DNA of 64,000 nucleotides, from the IMG/VR virus record IMGVR_UViG_3300037278_000142, positions 62,001 to 126,000 of that record; one strand, 5' to 3'. This DNA is from a virus. The translations under genes were made by a program, and so were the position numbers. The notes beneath the pieces are model-generated. The model had not been told where the DNA came from and did no database searches. It saw nothing but the letters and a program-made list of their open reading frames with translations. This document shows, in pieces, positions 8,495 to 18,125 of this stretch; within the stretch, counting starts at the first letter, position 1; each line of letters opens with the position of its first letter.

Positions 8495-11400
8495 TTAGTT
8501 AGACGACGTTGCTGAAGTCGTCGTAACCGTGAAGGTGACGCTGATGTAGAGCAACGAGAACACCGGCTGGATGGTCATGGTGATGTTCACCGTGGTCGGA
8601 TCAGACGGGTCAGGTATGACACTCAGGTTCTGGTAGCTTGCGAGAATCTCGTTCGCAACCAAGGAGCGGAGACGTGCGTTGCAGACCGCCGTGATGTCAT
8701 TCACAAGACTGGTAACCAGCTTGCGACCAATGAACTGCTGAAGGTCAGAACGGAACAACTGACGGGTGTAGTCCACGATGGTAGTGCATGTCGGCTCCGA
8801 GTAGATGGGGTTCGACGGGTCGGTGGACTTGTAGTGGCGAATCTGGAGAGCCCCGCTCTGGTTGGTGAGAACCACGAGACCCTGTGACGCCATGTTGTTG
8901 AGCGTTGCATCGTCGTAGGTAACGAGGAGGCGAGTGAACCCAACCAAGTCCTGCAAGGTCAGAGTCGTCGCAACGTCGTTCGCCGGGTTGACTTCAAGAC
9001 CAGCCATAGCAGCCGCCATGAATTCGCCGGAGATGGCGTACTCAAGAGCAACACCGGTCAAACCGTTGGTCACCTGAATACCAGCAACCGGCATACCGAC
9101 GGCAATCATACGGGAGTTCTTCAAACCGGTCGCGTTCGCAATAGCCTGATAGGGCGAGGTGAACTGCGAGTAGCCGACGAAGCCGAGTGCCTCACCCTTG
9201 TAACGGGCAGTGGCCTGAGTGGTAAGCTGACGGCTCAAGAACTGATGAACAGTCGTGCTGGTGGACAGAGGAACAATGACGTTCGCCTTGCTGGTTTGAC
9301 CCGGCAGGTTAGCAGTCAATGTACCAATGGCCGATATGAAGGAAGCGTCCGAAGCCACGGCGAGACCGGTCTGCTTAGGCACCTGAATAGCACCGAAGAC
9401 CTGAGCACCGTTCTGGTTCAGAAGCGAGATACCCAGCGACAGACGGTTGGTGACATTTGGCTGACCATACTGGGTGTAAGCGTCGGCCACATTAGTGAAG
9501 AGTTTGATTGCCATATCTGTCACAGTCTTGTTGACCGTGAACGAAACATAGTAGAACTCTCCCACCGCAGGTTCATTACCCGAAGCATGATTGGTTGTGA
9601 TGATAGCCGTGTCGCCAGTGTTCGCACCAAAGGTTGTGACAACCTCAGTCTGAAGCCCAGAGACGGCAATCAGGCTGTTAGGCTGTGCAGTACCAAACGG
9701 TACATAAGTGGAACCTGTATAGCGGACAGCAGCCTTGCTCACAACGTAGGTGAGAGTGTCGCCGGGGGCGAAGCTGTACTGAGGAGAAGGCAGCGACGTG
9801 TAACCATAGCCGAGAGCATCAGCCGGGTTCACAACGGTGACCTTGAAACCAGTGGCGGCATCAATGTAGGTCTGGTCGAGGTAGCCAACGCCAGCAGAGC
9901 CAGCACTCGCCGAGGAAGTCACGGTGTAACTGTGAGTGTAAGGTTGAGTGATTGCGTTGGCACCGTGGGCGAGATTGGCAGCAGCCGAAGAAGTTCCGAT
10001 GGCATCGGAACCCGTACCAGCGGTCAAAGTTGCGGTGATGACACCAACAGTGACGGTGAGCGGGAACATCGCGACAAGCGAGTTCACATTACCTGTGCTG
10101 TGCAGGGTAATCGCGTTGCCAGAGATAGTCGGAGCAGCGTTGGTCGTGTTGTCGATGGCAATGGTAACCGCATTGCCAACCGACCCCGGAGTCGAAGCCA
10201 AGAAGTGAACGGTCGAAGCCGAGAACGTTTTGTCCAAGTAAGCCTGAATGGCCGGGGTGATAACCGTAGAGCCATCGTTGTTGAAGGTCAAGGTAACCGT
10301 CTCGTCAACCGCGTTTGGTTCGTCCCATGCATCTGAGAAAGAGTGCGGATAGACAATGCCCGTGGTTGCGAAAGCACCCGCAGCAACCGTGTTGGTTCCG
10401 TTGGAAACAACTGGTAGAACCTGACCGAGTTCGTTCTTCAAGGTGTAGGTGCCCTGCCCTGACTGAGCCGGGTTGACAACTGTCACCGTGTAGACGTGGT
10501 CGTTGATGGTGTTGCGGTAGTAGCTGGCATACACCTTCTGACCGGATGCTGGCGGATTGTACAAGGTGATAGTCGCCGAGTCGCCGGAGAGACGGGAAAC
10601 TTGAACTGCGCCAGCCTGATAGGCGGTGAAGGGGTCAACCCCGACATACACGGTAACCTTTGTAGGGTCATCAGTAGGACGAGCCAAACCACTTCCGTCC
10701 GTGGGTACATCCGGGAGGGTGAAGGTGGCAGTGTTACCGTTGCCGTGGCCGGCGAACTGGAGGTACACATGCTCGTCAACCAGCGTGGTGGTAATCTGGG
10801 TCGGGCCGAACGGGGTGTAACCCGTGGTCGAAGTTCCAACCGCAGTCGATGCTGCGGCACCCCATTGGATGACAGGGTTGCCAGCGGCATCCGTGCTAAG
10901 CACGTAGTCCACGTCTTCGATGAAGTCTGCACGGTTAGGACCGAACCCAACCTGAGTGATGGTGGATACAGTGGTGGCCGGAAGCAGGTCGTAGGTGTTC
11001 TGGTAGTTGTTGGTGTAGTAGGTCGCAGTCAGAGTCGAGCCAAACACAACGGGGTTGGCCAGAGTGATGAGGCTATTAGCACCATCAACCGCTGTCACCG
11101 TGGCAGCGGAACCGTTCACGAGGACAGTGACATTGGCCGGATTTGTGGTGACCACTCCGCCGTTGGTACCGTCAACGATGGGGTTGTTCTTTACCTTGAA
11201 GATGGTGTTAGTGTTCGGACCTTCCCCACCAGATAAAGAGGCAGCACCTGTGACCGATAGAGCACCGGTACCGACCGGAGTCGCACCCACCAAGTAACCC
11301 GCCGAGAGGGTGAGAATACCAGCCTCGATGAGATTGTGAAGGTCAACCACCGTACGGATGGTGTTGTCGGACTTGCGGATGTTGATGACAATTGCGTTGG

Positions 11401-12037
11401 TGCCGTAGCCAGAGACCGCCAGAGCATCCACCACGCCCGGAGTCGGGGGCGACAGCAAGGTTGAATCGATAAGCTGGATGCTCACTTCGTTACCAACCGC
11501 ACCCGGAAGGGTTGTGGTAACAACCTCGTGAGCCCCCCCGGCACCGGCAACAGTCAGAGAAGCGAAGGCTGGAATTTGAGCCGACAGATTCTCGTTAGAA
11601 ATGAGGGTGTCCATGCGCTTGAAGTAGTAACTGACGTCAAAATTGGTTCCCGGAAGCACAATATCCTGAGTCTGGAAAGCACCAGTGGAGCCAACCAGCG
11701 AAACAACAGTGACAGGAACGCCATCAGCGGTGACCTGAATGAAGGAGGGGTCATTGGTAACCGTACCACTTCCATCACCCGTAACCACCGGGAAATAGGT
11801 GGTGTTAAAGTTGCTGGTCAAGCCAGTAACTTGGTCAGAAATGTTCTCATCCACAACTTGGTCATCGGCGACGGCTGAAGAGCCGCGATGAATCTCTTGG
11901 TTGTTCTGTGTGAAGTATTCGAGACCTTCACCAATGATTACCGGGATACGAGCGGAACCGAACAGCGGCTGACCACCGTTGTCTATCACCACACTTGTAA
12001 AAACGCCGGGAGCGGCGTAACTGCCAAAAAGTGCCAT
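8495..12037 (-). CDS. Contractile tail sheath protein, greatly enlarged
   Basis: 1180 residues. The N-terminus (YAAPGVFTSVV, then RIPVIIGEG) and the C-terminal 400 residues (VPKQTGLA, SRMIAVGMPVAGI, a helix-rich part with VGFTRLLVTYDD, then CTTIVDYTRQLFRSDLQQFIGRK and the terminal beta strand before the Ser/Thr tail) match phage tail sheath proteins, whose C-terminal domain makes the contractile lattice. Typical sheaths are 400-700 residues; the excess is inserted between the N-terminal strand and C-terminal domain and holds three diverged copies of a beta module near residues 95-142, 298-345 and 455-510 (pattern DPxxVxVxVxG...ITLxxP...YYxN). ATG preceded by TTAAGGAGA. Confidence 0.85.
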   Translation of the reverse strand: MALFGSYAAPGVFTSVVIDNGGQPLFGSARIPVIIGEGLEYFTQNNQEIHRGSSAVADDQVVDENISDQVTGLTSNFNTTYFPVVTGDGSGTVTNDPSFIQVTADGVPVTVVSLVGSTGAFQTQDIVLPGTNFDVSYYFKRMDTLISNENLSAQIPAFASLTVAGAGGAHEVVTTTLPGAVGNEVSIQLIDSTLLSPPTPGVVDALAVSGYGTNAIVINIRKSDNTIRTVVDLHNLIEAGILTLSAGYLVGATPVGTGALSVTGAASLSGGEGPNTNTIFKVKNNPIVDGTNGGVVTTNPANVTVLVNGSAATVTAVDGANSLITLANPVVFGSTLTATYYTNNYQNTYDLLPATTVSTITQVGFGPNRADFIEDVDYVLSTDAAGNPVIQWGAAASTAVGTSTTGYTPFGPTQITTTLVDEHVYLQFAGHGNGNTATFTLPDVPTDGSGLARPTDDPTKVTVYVGVDPFTAYQAGAVQVSRLSGDSATITLYNPPASGQKVYASYYRNTINDHVYTVTVVNPAQSGQGTYTLKNELGQVLPVVSNGTNTVAAGAFATTGIVYPHSFSDAWDEPNAVDETVTLTFNNDGSTVITPAIQAYLDKTFSASTVHFLASTPGSVGNAVTIAIDNTTNAAPTISGNAITLHSTGNVNSLVAMFPLTVTVGVITATLTAGTGSDAIGTSSAAANLAHGANAITQPYTHSYTVTSSASAGSAGVGYLDQTYIDAATGFKVTVVNPADALGYGYTSLPSPQYSFAPGDTLTYVVSKAAVRYTGSTYVPFGTAQPNSLIAVSGLQTEVVTTFGANTGDTAIITTNHASGNEPAVGEFYYVSFTVNKTVTDMAIKLFTNVADAYTQYGQPNVTNRLSLGISLLNQNGAQVFGAIQVPKQTGLAVASDASFISAIGTLTANLPGQTSKANVIVPLSTSTTVHQFLSRQLTTQATARYKGEALGFVGYSQFTSPYQAIANATGLKNSRMIAVGMPVAGIQVTNGLTGVALEYAISGEFMAAAMAGLEVNPANDVATTLTLQDLVGFTRLLVTYDDATLNNMASQGLVVLTNQSGALQIRHYKSTDPSNPIYSEPTCTTIVDYTRQLFRSDLQQFIGRKLVTSLVNDITAVCNARLRSLVANEILASYQNLSVIPDPSDPTTVNITMTIQPVFSLLYISVTFTVTTTSATSSN

Positions 12038-12050
12038 AAAGTAAATCTCC

Positions 12051-12143
12051 TTAAGCTGCTGCTTGTTCCCTACCCAAGATGTCAGTAGTCAATTTTTGTG
12101 CTTGATGTTGAAAAATAGTAGCCATAGAATAAAACCGCCTCAT
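12051..12143 (-). CDS. Small ORF upstream of sheath
   Basis: 30 codons with AAGGAAAG just upstream of the ATG; the stop lies inside the ribosome site of the sheath gene, so translation could be coupled. Predicted peptide is polar/helical (an inner ATG gives 24 residues). Nothing is recognisable; it could be a real small protein or a leader. Confidence 0.4.
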   Translation of the reverse strand: MRRFYSMATIFQHQAQKLTTDILGREQAAA

Positions 12144-12176
12144 GACTTTCCTTTTTTCAAGACACCGCAATAATCG

Positions 12177-12701
12177 CTACTCATCCCGATTTACGGTTCT
12201 TTCAGGGACGGTTACTCCAACCAGCCGCCCTTCCTTAATTGGTCGGTATTCATCTCTTCCAGTGGCTGTCAAAGCCTGAGTGCCGGTTTTCCTGCGGACC
12301 CTATCCCGTGCTGTCTTCCGGTCGTGTATTTTGTTCCACCTTGTGTCCGCATCGCGCCCAATTACAATGTCGATACTTGCGCCCTTGCTCGTGTTTTTCC
12401 CATGAACAATGGCAAAGCTCGACTTCAATTTCGCTGTTACTCCGCACATAGGACAGGCGAACGTATCTGGAGCCTTACCAGTCGGGTGCTCTACGCTGAA
12501 AACTTGTCCACATCCACCCTCACTTTGCCAGCACTGGTAGTTATAGTCTTCGGTACTAATCGGTTCGTCGTATGTCAGTGCTGACATACAGAGAGGACAT
12601 GGAGGAACTGGCTTTTGGAAACTAACCCCGAAGTCCAGATATTCGTACTCGAAATTACAAGGGACGCATTGATACATTTTCTTAGTGGGCACGGATGTCA
12701 T
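12177..12701 (-). CDS. Zinc-finger protein with basic C-terminal motif
   Basis: 174 residues. Four Cys pairs are visible: CVPC (12), CPLC (35), a C...GGCG pair (about 57-64) and CPMC (83), so two zinc ribbons. The C-terminal part has IDIVIGRDADTRW followed by a basic helix (DRKTARDRVRRKTG), a pattern seen in small proteins of large phages next to neck/tail genes. Likely nucleic-acid or protein binding; exact role unknown. Ends in TAG. Confidence 0.6.
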   Translation of the reverse strand: MTSVPTKKMYQCVPCNFEYEYLDFGVSFQKPVPPCPLCMSALTYDEPISTEDYNYQCWQSEGGCGQVFSVEHPTGKAPDTFACPMCGVTAKLKSSFAIVHGKNTSKGASIDIVIGRDADTRWNKIHDRKTARDRVRRKTGTQALTATGRDEYRPIKEGRLVGVTVPERTVNRDE

Positions 12702-12818
12702 CCTTTTAATCGGTTATGCTTACGGACAAACCTCATTCCCGATTGTGTTCTGCTATAACAGCAAGTGAAAGTCCACTTGCATATAGACCTTTGACCTGTG
12801 CTATTTTTCAGCCATGGA

Positions 12819-14444
12819 TCAACTGTAGGACTGCACAAACTGGAACCTCGTGTTGCCAAGAGCCTGAACGCGAGGAGCCATCTGTAATTTCCCCTGAAAG
12901 TCAGGCAGACCCGCAGTGTCGGTGATTATGAAAGAAACAAGACGTGTGACTTTCGGTACGAACACCTTCCAGTCAGCCATGGCCGACACTGAAATGCTGT
13001 AAGTGTAGGTGGGGGCGGTCCCGGAACTATCGCGCTGTGCGCTGCGGAAAGAACGGGGAGCCTCGAAGATAGTAATGCCATCAGCTTCCATGTTCTCGCG
13101 GCGGTAGATAAGAATCTGCTGCTTGATAAGTTCGCTGAGGTCAGAAGATGTTTGAAGGTCGTTGGTGCGAACGTCAATCGTGAAGTTTAGGTTCTCCTTG
13201 GAACCGTACACATCATAAGTCTCAGTAGTCGTGGGGTTTACAATAATAGCCGCTTGGTCTCCTACCACAACAGAATCTCCGATTGCAATAGCCAGTCCGG
13301 GTATAGTATCCGTCCGCAAATTAGTAGTTGGATCAGTGACGAATTGAACCACGTTGCTCTTATCCAAGTAAGTGTCGTAGAAACCATTCAGGGAGAATTT
13401 TTTACCGCGACACGTAGTCTGACCGGAGGCGATGCGGACCTCCCAACGCACCCAGTCTCCCGGCTTCAACAGAGTTGGAAGAGTTACAGTACCATCAGCG
13501 TTAACAATGGCATTGTAATAGTCATTCTCGGTAGTGTGGATGAAGACCTGCCCCGGAGCCAGCGATTCAGTGGGGAGAACACCCACCTGAAGAATATTCT
13601 CGGGATTAGTGCCCACCGTTGTGCTGGGGTCAATCTTGCGGATGACGTTGGCCGTGATGGTGCTGCCCGGAGGAGCCGATGAACTAAGCTGAATGAAGTT
13701 GAGACCGAAGAAATTCCAGTCGATACCCTGACGAAGCTGGTAGCCCGTCTGGTCAACCAGAGTGAATGACACCCATGGCGGGAGTATGTTAGCGACCTCT
13801 GCACCGCCTACTGTGTTCTGAATGATGACCTCAGGTACCAGACGCTGGTACCAATAGTCGGTCATAGGTGTGAGGGGGTTGTTGTTCGAATCGTAGAGTT
13901 CAAGAGTCTGAGTGGGAACAAGCAGATACACATAATTGCTGGAGCCTTCGATGGCAACCGCGTTTCCTGTGGCTCCATCCTTGGCTGTGAGCGTAGTGCC
14001 GTCGATGCCGGGGCGGAGATAAACGAGGGAACCCACCGCGTTCGTGTAGTGCCCCTGCACCCAGCGATACTTTTCCACGGTAATGTCGATGTCGTTGGTT
14101 TCTTCGTTGACTGCATCAATGTTGAGATAGTAAACGCCAGCCTCTGGAGTCACGAGCGTTTTATCGGTCTCAGTAATCCACTCGATGAACGTGCCTTCCT
14201 TACCTTCTACTTTGGCGACCAAGGCTCTGCCGTACTGGTTGCACAGGAAGTAGTCGGGGCTCAAGCGGTTGCCTGATGCGGAGATGTCGCGAAGGGTAAT
14301 CTGCGTGTCGCCGTACTTCAAAAAATTGTTGGATTGAAACGTAACTTGACCGAGTGTGTTATTGAAACGGGGGTTCCGAGAAACGGAATCCCTGATAATT
14401 CTGAGCAAATAGCCTATAAGGTTGGCACCAGTTAAGTCCAGCAT
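12819..14444 (-). CDS. Virion structural protein, neck/tail completion region
   Basis: 541 residues, mainly predicted beta structure with repeated Thr/Val strands and loops rich in Asn/Gly. It begins with a hydrophobic helix (LIGYLLRIIRDSV) and has a C-terminal block RTNDLQTSSDLSELIKQQIL followed by SVSAMADWKVFVPKV. Flanked by the sheath-side zinc protein and by other connector-like genes, so a head-to-tail joining or tail-terminator role is plausible. No family recognised from sequence. Confidence 0.55.
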   Translation of the reverse strand: MLDLTGANLIGYLLRIIRDSVSRNPRFNNTLGQVTFQSNNFLKYGDTQITLRDISASGNRLSPDYFLCNQYGRALVAKVEGKEGTFIEWITETDKTLVTPEAGVYYLNIDAVNEETNDIDITVEKYRWVQGHYTNAVGSLVYLRPGIDGTTLTAKDGATGNAVAIEGSSNYVYLLVPTQTLELYDSNNNPLTPMTDYWYQRLVPEVIIQNTVGGAEVANILPPWVSFTLVDQTGYQLRQGIDWNFFGLNFIQLSSSAPPGSTITANVIRKIDPSTTVGTNPENILQVGVLPTESLAPGQVFIHTTENDYYNAIVNADGTVTLPTLLKPGDWVRWEVRIASGQTTCRGKKFSLNGFYDTYLDKSNVVQFVTDPTTNLRTDTIPGLAIAIGDSVVVGDQAAIIVNPTTTETYDVYGSKENLNFTIDVRTNDLQTSSDLSELIKQQILIYRRENMEADGITIFEAPRSFRSAQRDSSGTAPTYTYSISVSAMADWKVFVPKVTRLVSFIITDTAGLPDFQGKLQMAPRVQALGNTRFQFVQSYS

Positions 14445-14534
14445 AATCAGTTACTTAGCCCTTTCAATGAGTCACCTTGCCGTTTATTTTGTTGGTTACC
14501 TTGTAGATGAACACACACGCCTCTACAATAGGGT

Positions 14535-14903
14535 CTAAAAGTCCCAATCAGGAATCTCAACCGTCTGTCCGGCAAGTTTGTGCGTGGAGTCGTCAAGGAA
14601 TTGAATCTTGCCATCGGTCACGAAGCTGTGGCACACACGGCAAAGGAAGGGATTTTTATCTTCCGGGTGCTCCTCGTTGTAAGTACACCAGCATGAGTCC
14701 GACTGATGACCGGGAGCATAGTGACCTGAGCGAACGAGGATGCTGGGAGTGAAAGTAGGCCGGTCTACATTGCGGTTCCATCCCCACTTGGGGTGTGTGT
14801 CGTCACCGTCTACCTTGATACCATGGTACTCTTCGCAACCCGGACACCAAAAGGAAACAAGACCTCCTTCCAGTGACCGTAACTTGTTGCTAAGAGCACC
14901 CAT
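14535..14903 (-). CDS. DUF6527-like small protein
   Basis: 122 residues with the signature FWCPGCEEYHGI, W.WN...RPTFTPSIL, a central Cys cluster (CWC...C..C HSFV) and the ending KIQFLDDSTHKLAGQTVEIPD. This pattern (CPGC, PTF-PS, CHSFV.DG.I.FL.DS.H.L.G) is that of the DUF6527 family, common in phages and of unknown function, probably zinc binding. Start ATG overlaps the stop region of the 171-residue gene. Stop codon is TAG. Confidence 0.7.
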   Translation of the reverse strand: MGALSNKLRSLEGGLVSFWCPGCEEYHGIKVDGDDTHPKWGWNRNVDRPTFTPSILVRSGHYAPGHQSDSCWCTYNEEHPEDKNPFLCRVCHSFVTDGKIQFLDDSTHKLAGQTVEIPDWDF

Positions 14904-15419
14904 TTACCAACCACCTGTGCCGTCGTCTTTCTGGTAGTCGGTGATAGCGTCAGCCGAACCGACGCTATCCTTATCGACCATACGCACAAGCTGTGCAGAG
15001 TAGTCCACACCCGGAGGCGGTGGTGGTACTGTCTGGGTGATAGGTTCAATCCACTGGTGAATCGAACGGCGGATGTCCCACAGGCTGACGTGAGGCGTAG
15101 AGCGGGGGTACCAGCGGTTCTCAATCTCGATGTCATCATTGCTGGAGTACGACAGGATGTTCCATTCAGAACCTGCGTGGTCTTGGAAGACCGCACCGGG
15201 AATCATGTACGCAAAGAAGATTTCATCGCCTTCAATCGGCGAGAGGGGACTTGGCGACTGCATCGTGCCGGGGTTCGGCTTGAACTGCACGAACGTGGAG
15301 GTACGAGCGTCATTTGGGTCGCCCACAATTCCCTGTAGGGCGGAGTCCGAGTTGACCTCTTCATCCTCGCAGAGGATACGGGCTTGCTTTACTAGGGCGT
15401 CAAACATCGAAGCGTTCAT
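14904..15419 (-). CDS. Hypothetical virion/neck-region protein
   Basis: 171 residues from the ATG at 15419 preceded by AAGGAAAAAAT. Contains a helical start (MFDALVKQARILCEDEEVN), a beta-rich centre and a Pro-rich linker (PPPPPG) before the tail. An earlier in-frame ATG overlaps the 57-residue zinc protein gene and lacks a ribosome site, so was not chosen. Neighbours are connector-like genes; function unknown. Confidence 0.55.
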   Translation of the reverse strand: MNASMFDALVKQARILCEDEEVNSDSALQGIVGDPNDARTSTFVQFKPNPGTMQSPSPLSPIEGDEIFFAYMIPGAVFQDHAGSEWNILSYSSNDDIEIENRWYPRSTPHVSLWDIRRSIHQWIEPITQTVPPPPPGVDYSAQLVRMVDKDSVGSADAITDYQKDDGTGGW

Positions 15420-15589
15420 ATTTTTTCCTTCCAATTTTGAGAGTGTGGGTCTAAACCCACATTTTTCAGTTCCCCCCCAAATACCGAGCAACGAAAGTAG
15501 CCTTCACGGTCGTTCCATTCCCGCCATTCGCATTCGCCACATTGCGTCGGACTGCTGGGGTTGATAATTATCTGGTGTACGAATGACAT
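15416..15589 (-). CDS. Small zinc-binding protein
   Basis: 57 codons, ATG preceded by GAGGGAAGAGCA, stop overlapping the next start (ATGA). The centre reads CGECEWREW then about ten residues later CSVFGGEL, a Cys-pair pattern of small zinc-ribbon phage proteins. Coupled position makes it a likely real gene; function unknown. Confidence 0.6.
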   Translation of the reverse strand: MSFVHQIIINPSSPTQCGECEWREWNDREGYFRCSVFGGELKNVGLDPHSQNWKEKI

Positions 15590-15642
15590 TGCTCTTCCCT
15601 CTAATTCTGTAATCAGGTAGTCGAAAAGTTATTTTCCTGTCA

Positions 15643-16944
15643 TCAAGTTTGGATTCTGCCGAACGTTACCGTCCGACCAATAGGAATCTCCGCCTTGTTC
15701 TCCCATGGAGCCTTACCCGGCTGGGTCAGAGCGTTGAACAGAGGCTCACCGTCACCCTTGAGATTGTTCGGGTCTTCACCCTGAAGGTAGTTCTTGCCGA
15801 CGACTGGATTGAATAGGGTGGGCATACCTGTGTTGATGGGAATGAGGTATCGAGTATCGCCCCAAGGCAGCAGGGACGTGTTGAAGTCCTGCTGTAATAG
15901 AATGCCACGCGGGGACTTATAGGTCACACCACTGATAACCAGACGCTCACCGTTACGACGGACGATGAGGTCACCGTCCTGCACGATGGGCGTGTTGGTA
16001 AGGTAACTACGACTCTCGCGGGTTGCCTTGATGCCACCACCCTCATCCAGTTCACGAGTGATAGCGGAGTCTGGCGGAACGTACGTGATGTCGTAGGGGC
16101 CAAAATATCCTCCGACGATACCAATCTCGAAGCAAATCTTGCAGCCAGTCTTGGCTTGACCTAATCCACCTTCAGACCCTCTGCAACCGCACAACTTACC
16201 CCGCGTTTTGCGAAATAAGATGTAGGCAGGCTCCCCTATCTGTTCGAACAGCCACTCGTTGCGGCGAACCATCTCTGCATACTCCCACGTCATCTGGTCA
16301 ACTTCCTGCGTGTTGACAATCTTGGTGCCGGGGTGACCGGGCTTATGCAGTTCCTCGCCCACCGGTCCCAAAGGAACGATGCAATAGAAGGTGCGGGTCA
16401 TACCGGTGTAGATGTCCACATAGTTGATGAGCTTGTTGTAGACGACCTTGAACTCCTTCACGCCGGAGTAGTCAGCCTTCCACACGACACCATTATTCAC
16501 CGCAGCCAAGTCAGTGACGTAACCGCCCTGCTTCAACTGATTGTCCATGGGGAGCCACACGGTGCGGTCGAGACCTTGAACCTCAGCCGGGGTGAGGGCA
16601 ACATCGTCTACGTACACTGTCACGTCCTGAGGACGAATAGAGACGAAGGGGCGTCCGGTCACGACATCAGCGTATGGAGTGTCGGGGATTCGGAAGCCCC
16701 ACCTTCCCATGATTCCCTTGTCTACCCAGTCGGGCTCCTGAACAATGTACGTGACCTGCTGGAGAGCTACTTGATCCCGGTAGAAATGACCTGACCATGG
16801 ATTAACATTTAGTTTGTGCCAGTTCACCGGGGCATCAAAGGCCCGGTAGATATTGTAGCCATGAGCAGCGTCGGGGTCGTCCTGCCACCAGAGGTCGCGG
16901 GAGCCGACGTAACTGGAGTTCATAACTATTAGGGTTTGAATCAT
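15643..16944 (-). CDS. Virion structural protein, probable head-closure/neck component
   Basis: 433 residues. The start at 16944 lies 1 nt after the stop of the upstream ART-like gene, with GAGGG upstream. N-terminal NSSYVGSRDLWWQDDP and YNIYRAFD resemble a fibronectin-like start; a Cys knot LCGCRG...CKIC (about 262-282) suggests bound zinc; the C-terminal half is beta-rich (DGDLIVRRNGERLVI, SPRGILLQQDF). Position between the 308-residue connector-like gene and sheath genes supports a neck or connector role, not demonstrated. Confidence 0.55.
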   Translation of the reverse strand: MIQTLIVMNSSYVGSRDLWWQDDPDAAHGYNIYRAFDAPVNWHKLNVNPWSGHFYRDQVALQQVTYIVQEPDWVDKGIMGRWGFRIPDTPYADVVTGRPFVSIRPQDVTVYVDDVALTPAEVQGLDRTVWLPMDNQLKQGGYVTDLAAVNNGVVWKADYSGVKEFKVVYNKLINYVDIYTGMTRTFYCIVPLGPVGEELHKPGHPGTKIVNTQEVDQMTWEYAEMVRRNEWLFEQIGEPAYILFRKTRGKLCGCRGSEGGLGQAKTGCKICFEIGIVGGYFGPYDITYVPPDSAITRELDEGGGIKATRESRSYLTNTPIVQDGDLIVRRNGERLVISGVTYKSPRGILLQQDFNTSLLPWGDTRYLIPINTGMPTLFNPVVGKNYLQGEDPNNLKGDGEPLFNALTQPGKAPWENKAEIPIGRTVTFGRIQT

Positions 16945-16945
16945 A

Positions 16946-17299
16946 CTATTTACCCTCGCTGAGGCGGATGACATCAATGGGAGTCACAGGAACTCTGTGC
17001 AAGTACCGCCATATTCGAACATCCTTAGCACTAGACAGGGAACCCGGTAGGAGTCGTTTGACCAAATCGAGGTCTTTCTTTATAAACTGGGTACCATGGA
17101 TGCGGAGAACTATGGGGGCTCCCCCTGTTTTCCCCGCCTTGTTTTTGGCGAACCACTCAGCAACAGGTAGTGTGAAGTAGCTTCTTTCAACCAACCCCTC
17201 TCGAATAATCTCAGGCAGCACACTGTCGTCAGTTCCGTGATACAAGAACTCAGGAACTACGGACACCCCTTGTTTTAGAAACTTACTTTTCCAGTGCAT
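16946..17299 (-). CDS. Small ADP-ribosyltransferase-fold protein (ART-like)
   Basis: 117 residues. FLYHGTDDSVLPEIIREGL at 18-36 matches the first ART strand with its YHGT motif and following helix; SYFTLPVAEWFAKNKAG fits the second (Ser/Tyr) strand and helix; the third strand motif would lie near IVLRIHG, without an obvious catalytic Glu. ART folds bind NAD+ and transfer ADP-ribose or act on RNA phosphates. Placement directly upstream of a neck protein suggests either a small effector or a packaged protein. Substrate unknown; activity doubtful because no Glu is obvious. Confidence 0.5.
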   Translation of the reverse strand: MHWKSKFLKQGVSVVPEFLYHGTDDSVLPEIIREGLVERSYFTLPVAEWFAKNKAGKTGGAPIVLRIHGTQFIKKDLDLVKRLLPGSLSSAKDVRIWRYLHRVPVTPIDVIRLSEGK

Positions 17300-17309
17300 A
17301 TCGCTCCTA

Positions 17310-18038
17310 CTAAGGTACTTGGGTAGTGCAAAAAGAGCAGTTCGGATTAATCAGACCACGATTGGTGTGCCAACGCACATGCTTGGCCTTTATAAGACTG
17401 CCGCTGGCAACACTAGCTGCGGCGGCTCTCTGCTTCGCTTCGCGAGAGCCTGACTTGCCTCCGAGGCTGTGAACTTCACGGGACATGCGGGTACGCATCT
17501 CCTCAGGGTGTTCGTCAGCCCACTTCCTACAAGCCTCGATACGAGTAGATTCATCTTGAAGGGCACGTTTGGTTTTTATTTTCTTCACTGAGTCTTCTGT
17601 GAGAAACGAGCCACCCTGCTCCTGTCTTGCTTGCTCAACAGCAGCTTTACGCTTCTCCTCTTGTTCAGCCGAACGCAGGAACACAGGGTTACCTACTTCC
17701 TTCAATTTGGCCTTGGTCTCTTCAGACATAGTGCCGGTGAACCCTTCTCCACCCCGGCAGATGTTGTAGCCGATTTCTGGATTGCGGGTGTCGTAAAGGG
17801 CGATGAGTAAACGTTCGAGTCGGTCTAGCTCTTCTTTGGTCTCGATACCCTCGAAAAGAGGCTCTATCGACCAAACCTCCTTGGGGTGCTTACGCATGGA
17901 GTTGAAGAGATGGGATGAACCTCTGTTTCGCTTTGCATGAGAAAATTTGTCTTGAAGGTACTTCTTCAAGTTATTGCCCTTATGCTGGCCGATGTAAATC
18001 TTCCCTGTGATTGAGTTAGTGATGGCATAGATGTACAT
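17310..18038 (-). CDS. GIY-YIG homing endonuclease
   Basis: 242 residues from the ATG at 18038 (AGAGGAG, about 10 nt spacing). MYIYAITNSITGKIYIGQH is the GIY-YIG start, with the catalytic-region Arg and the Glu in the DRLERLLIALYDTR helix and YNICRGGEGF. The rest is Lys/Arg/Glu-rich helices with NUMOD-like repeats and a final CSFC. Inserted between connector-like genes as a free-standing mobile gene. Confidence 0.8.
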   Translation of the reverse strand: MYIYAITNSITGKIYIGQHKGNNLKKYLQDKFSHAKRNRGSSHLFNSMRKHPKEVWSIEPLFEGIETKEELDRLERLLIALYDTRNPEIGYNICRGGEGFTGTMSEETKAKLKEVGNPVFLRSAEQEEKRKAAVEQARQEQGGSFLTEDSVKKIKTKRALQDESTRIEACRKWADEHPEEMRTRMSREVHSLGGKSGSREAKQRAAAASVASGSLIKAKHVRWHTNRGLINPNCSFCTTQVP

Positions 18039-18125
18039 GAAAATGGACTCCTCTTGTAGGAGTCCATAGTTGGGTTTCGATTTGTTATAAAACACAAATT
18101 ATTGAAACTAAACAACTTATCGTCG

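Noticed and set aside
9245-10336. 363-codon plus-strand open frame
   Set aside because: Antisense to the sheath gene, Arg/Ser/Gly-rich, no ribosome site; a by-product of sheath codon use.
12702-12818. Short frame MAEK-TAG-HRSKVY with two TAG codons
   Set aside because: Considered as another amber-suppressed gene, but it has no ribosome site, no conserved look and needs two suppressions.
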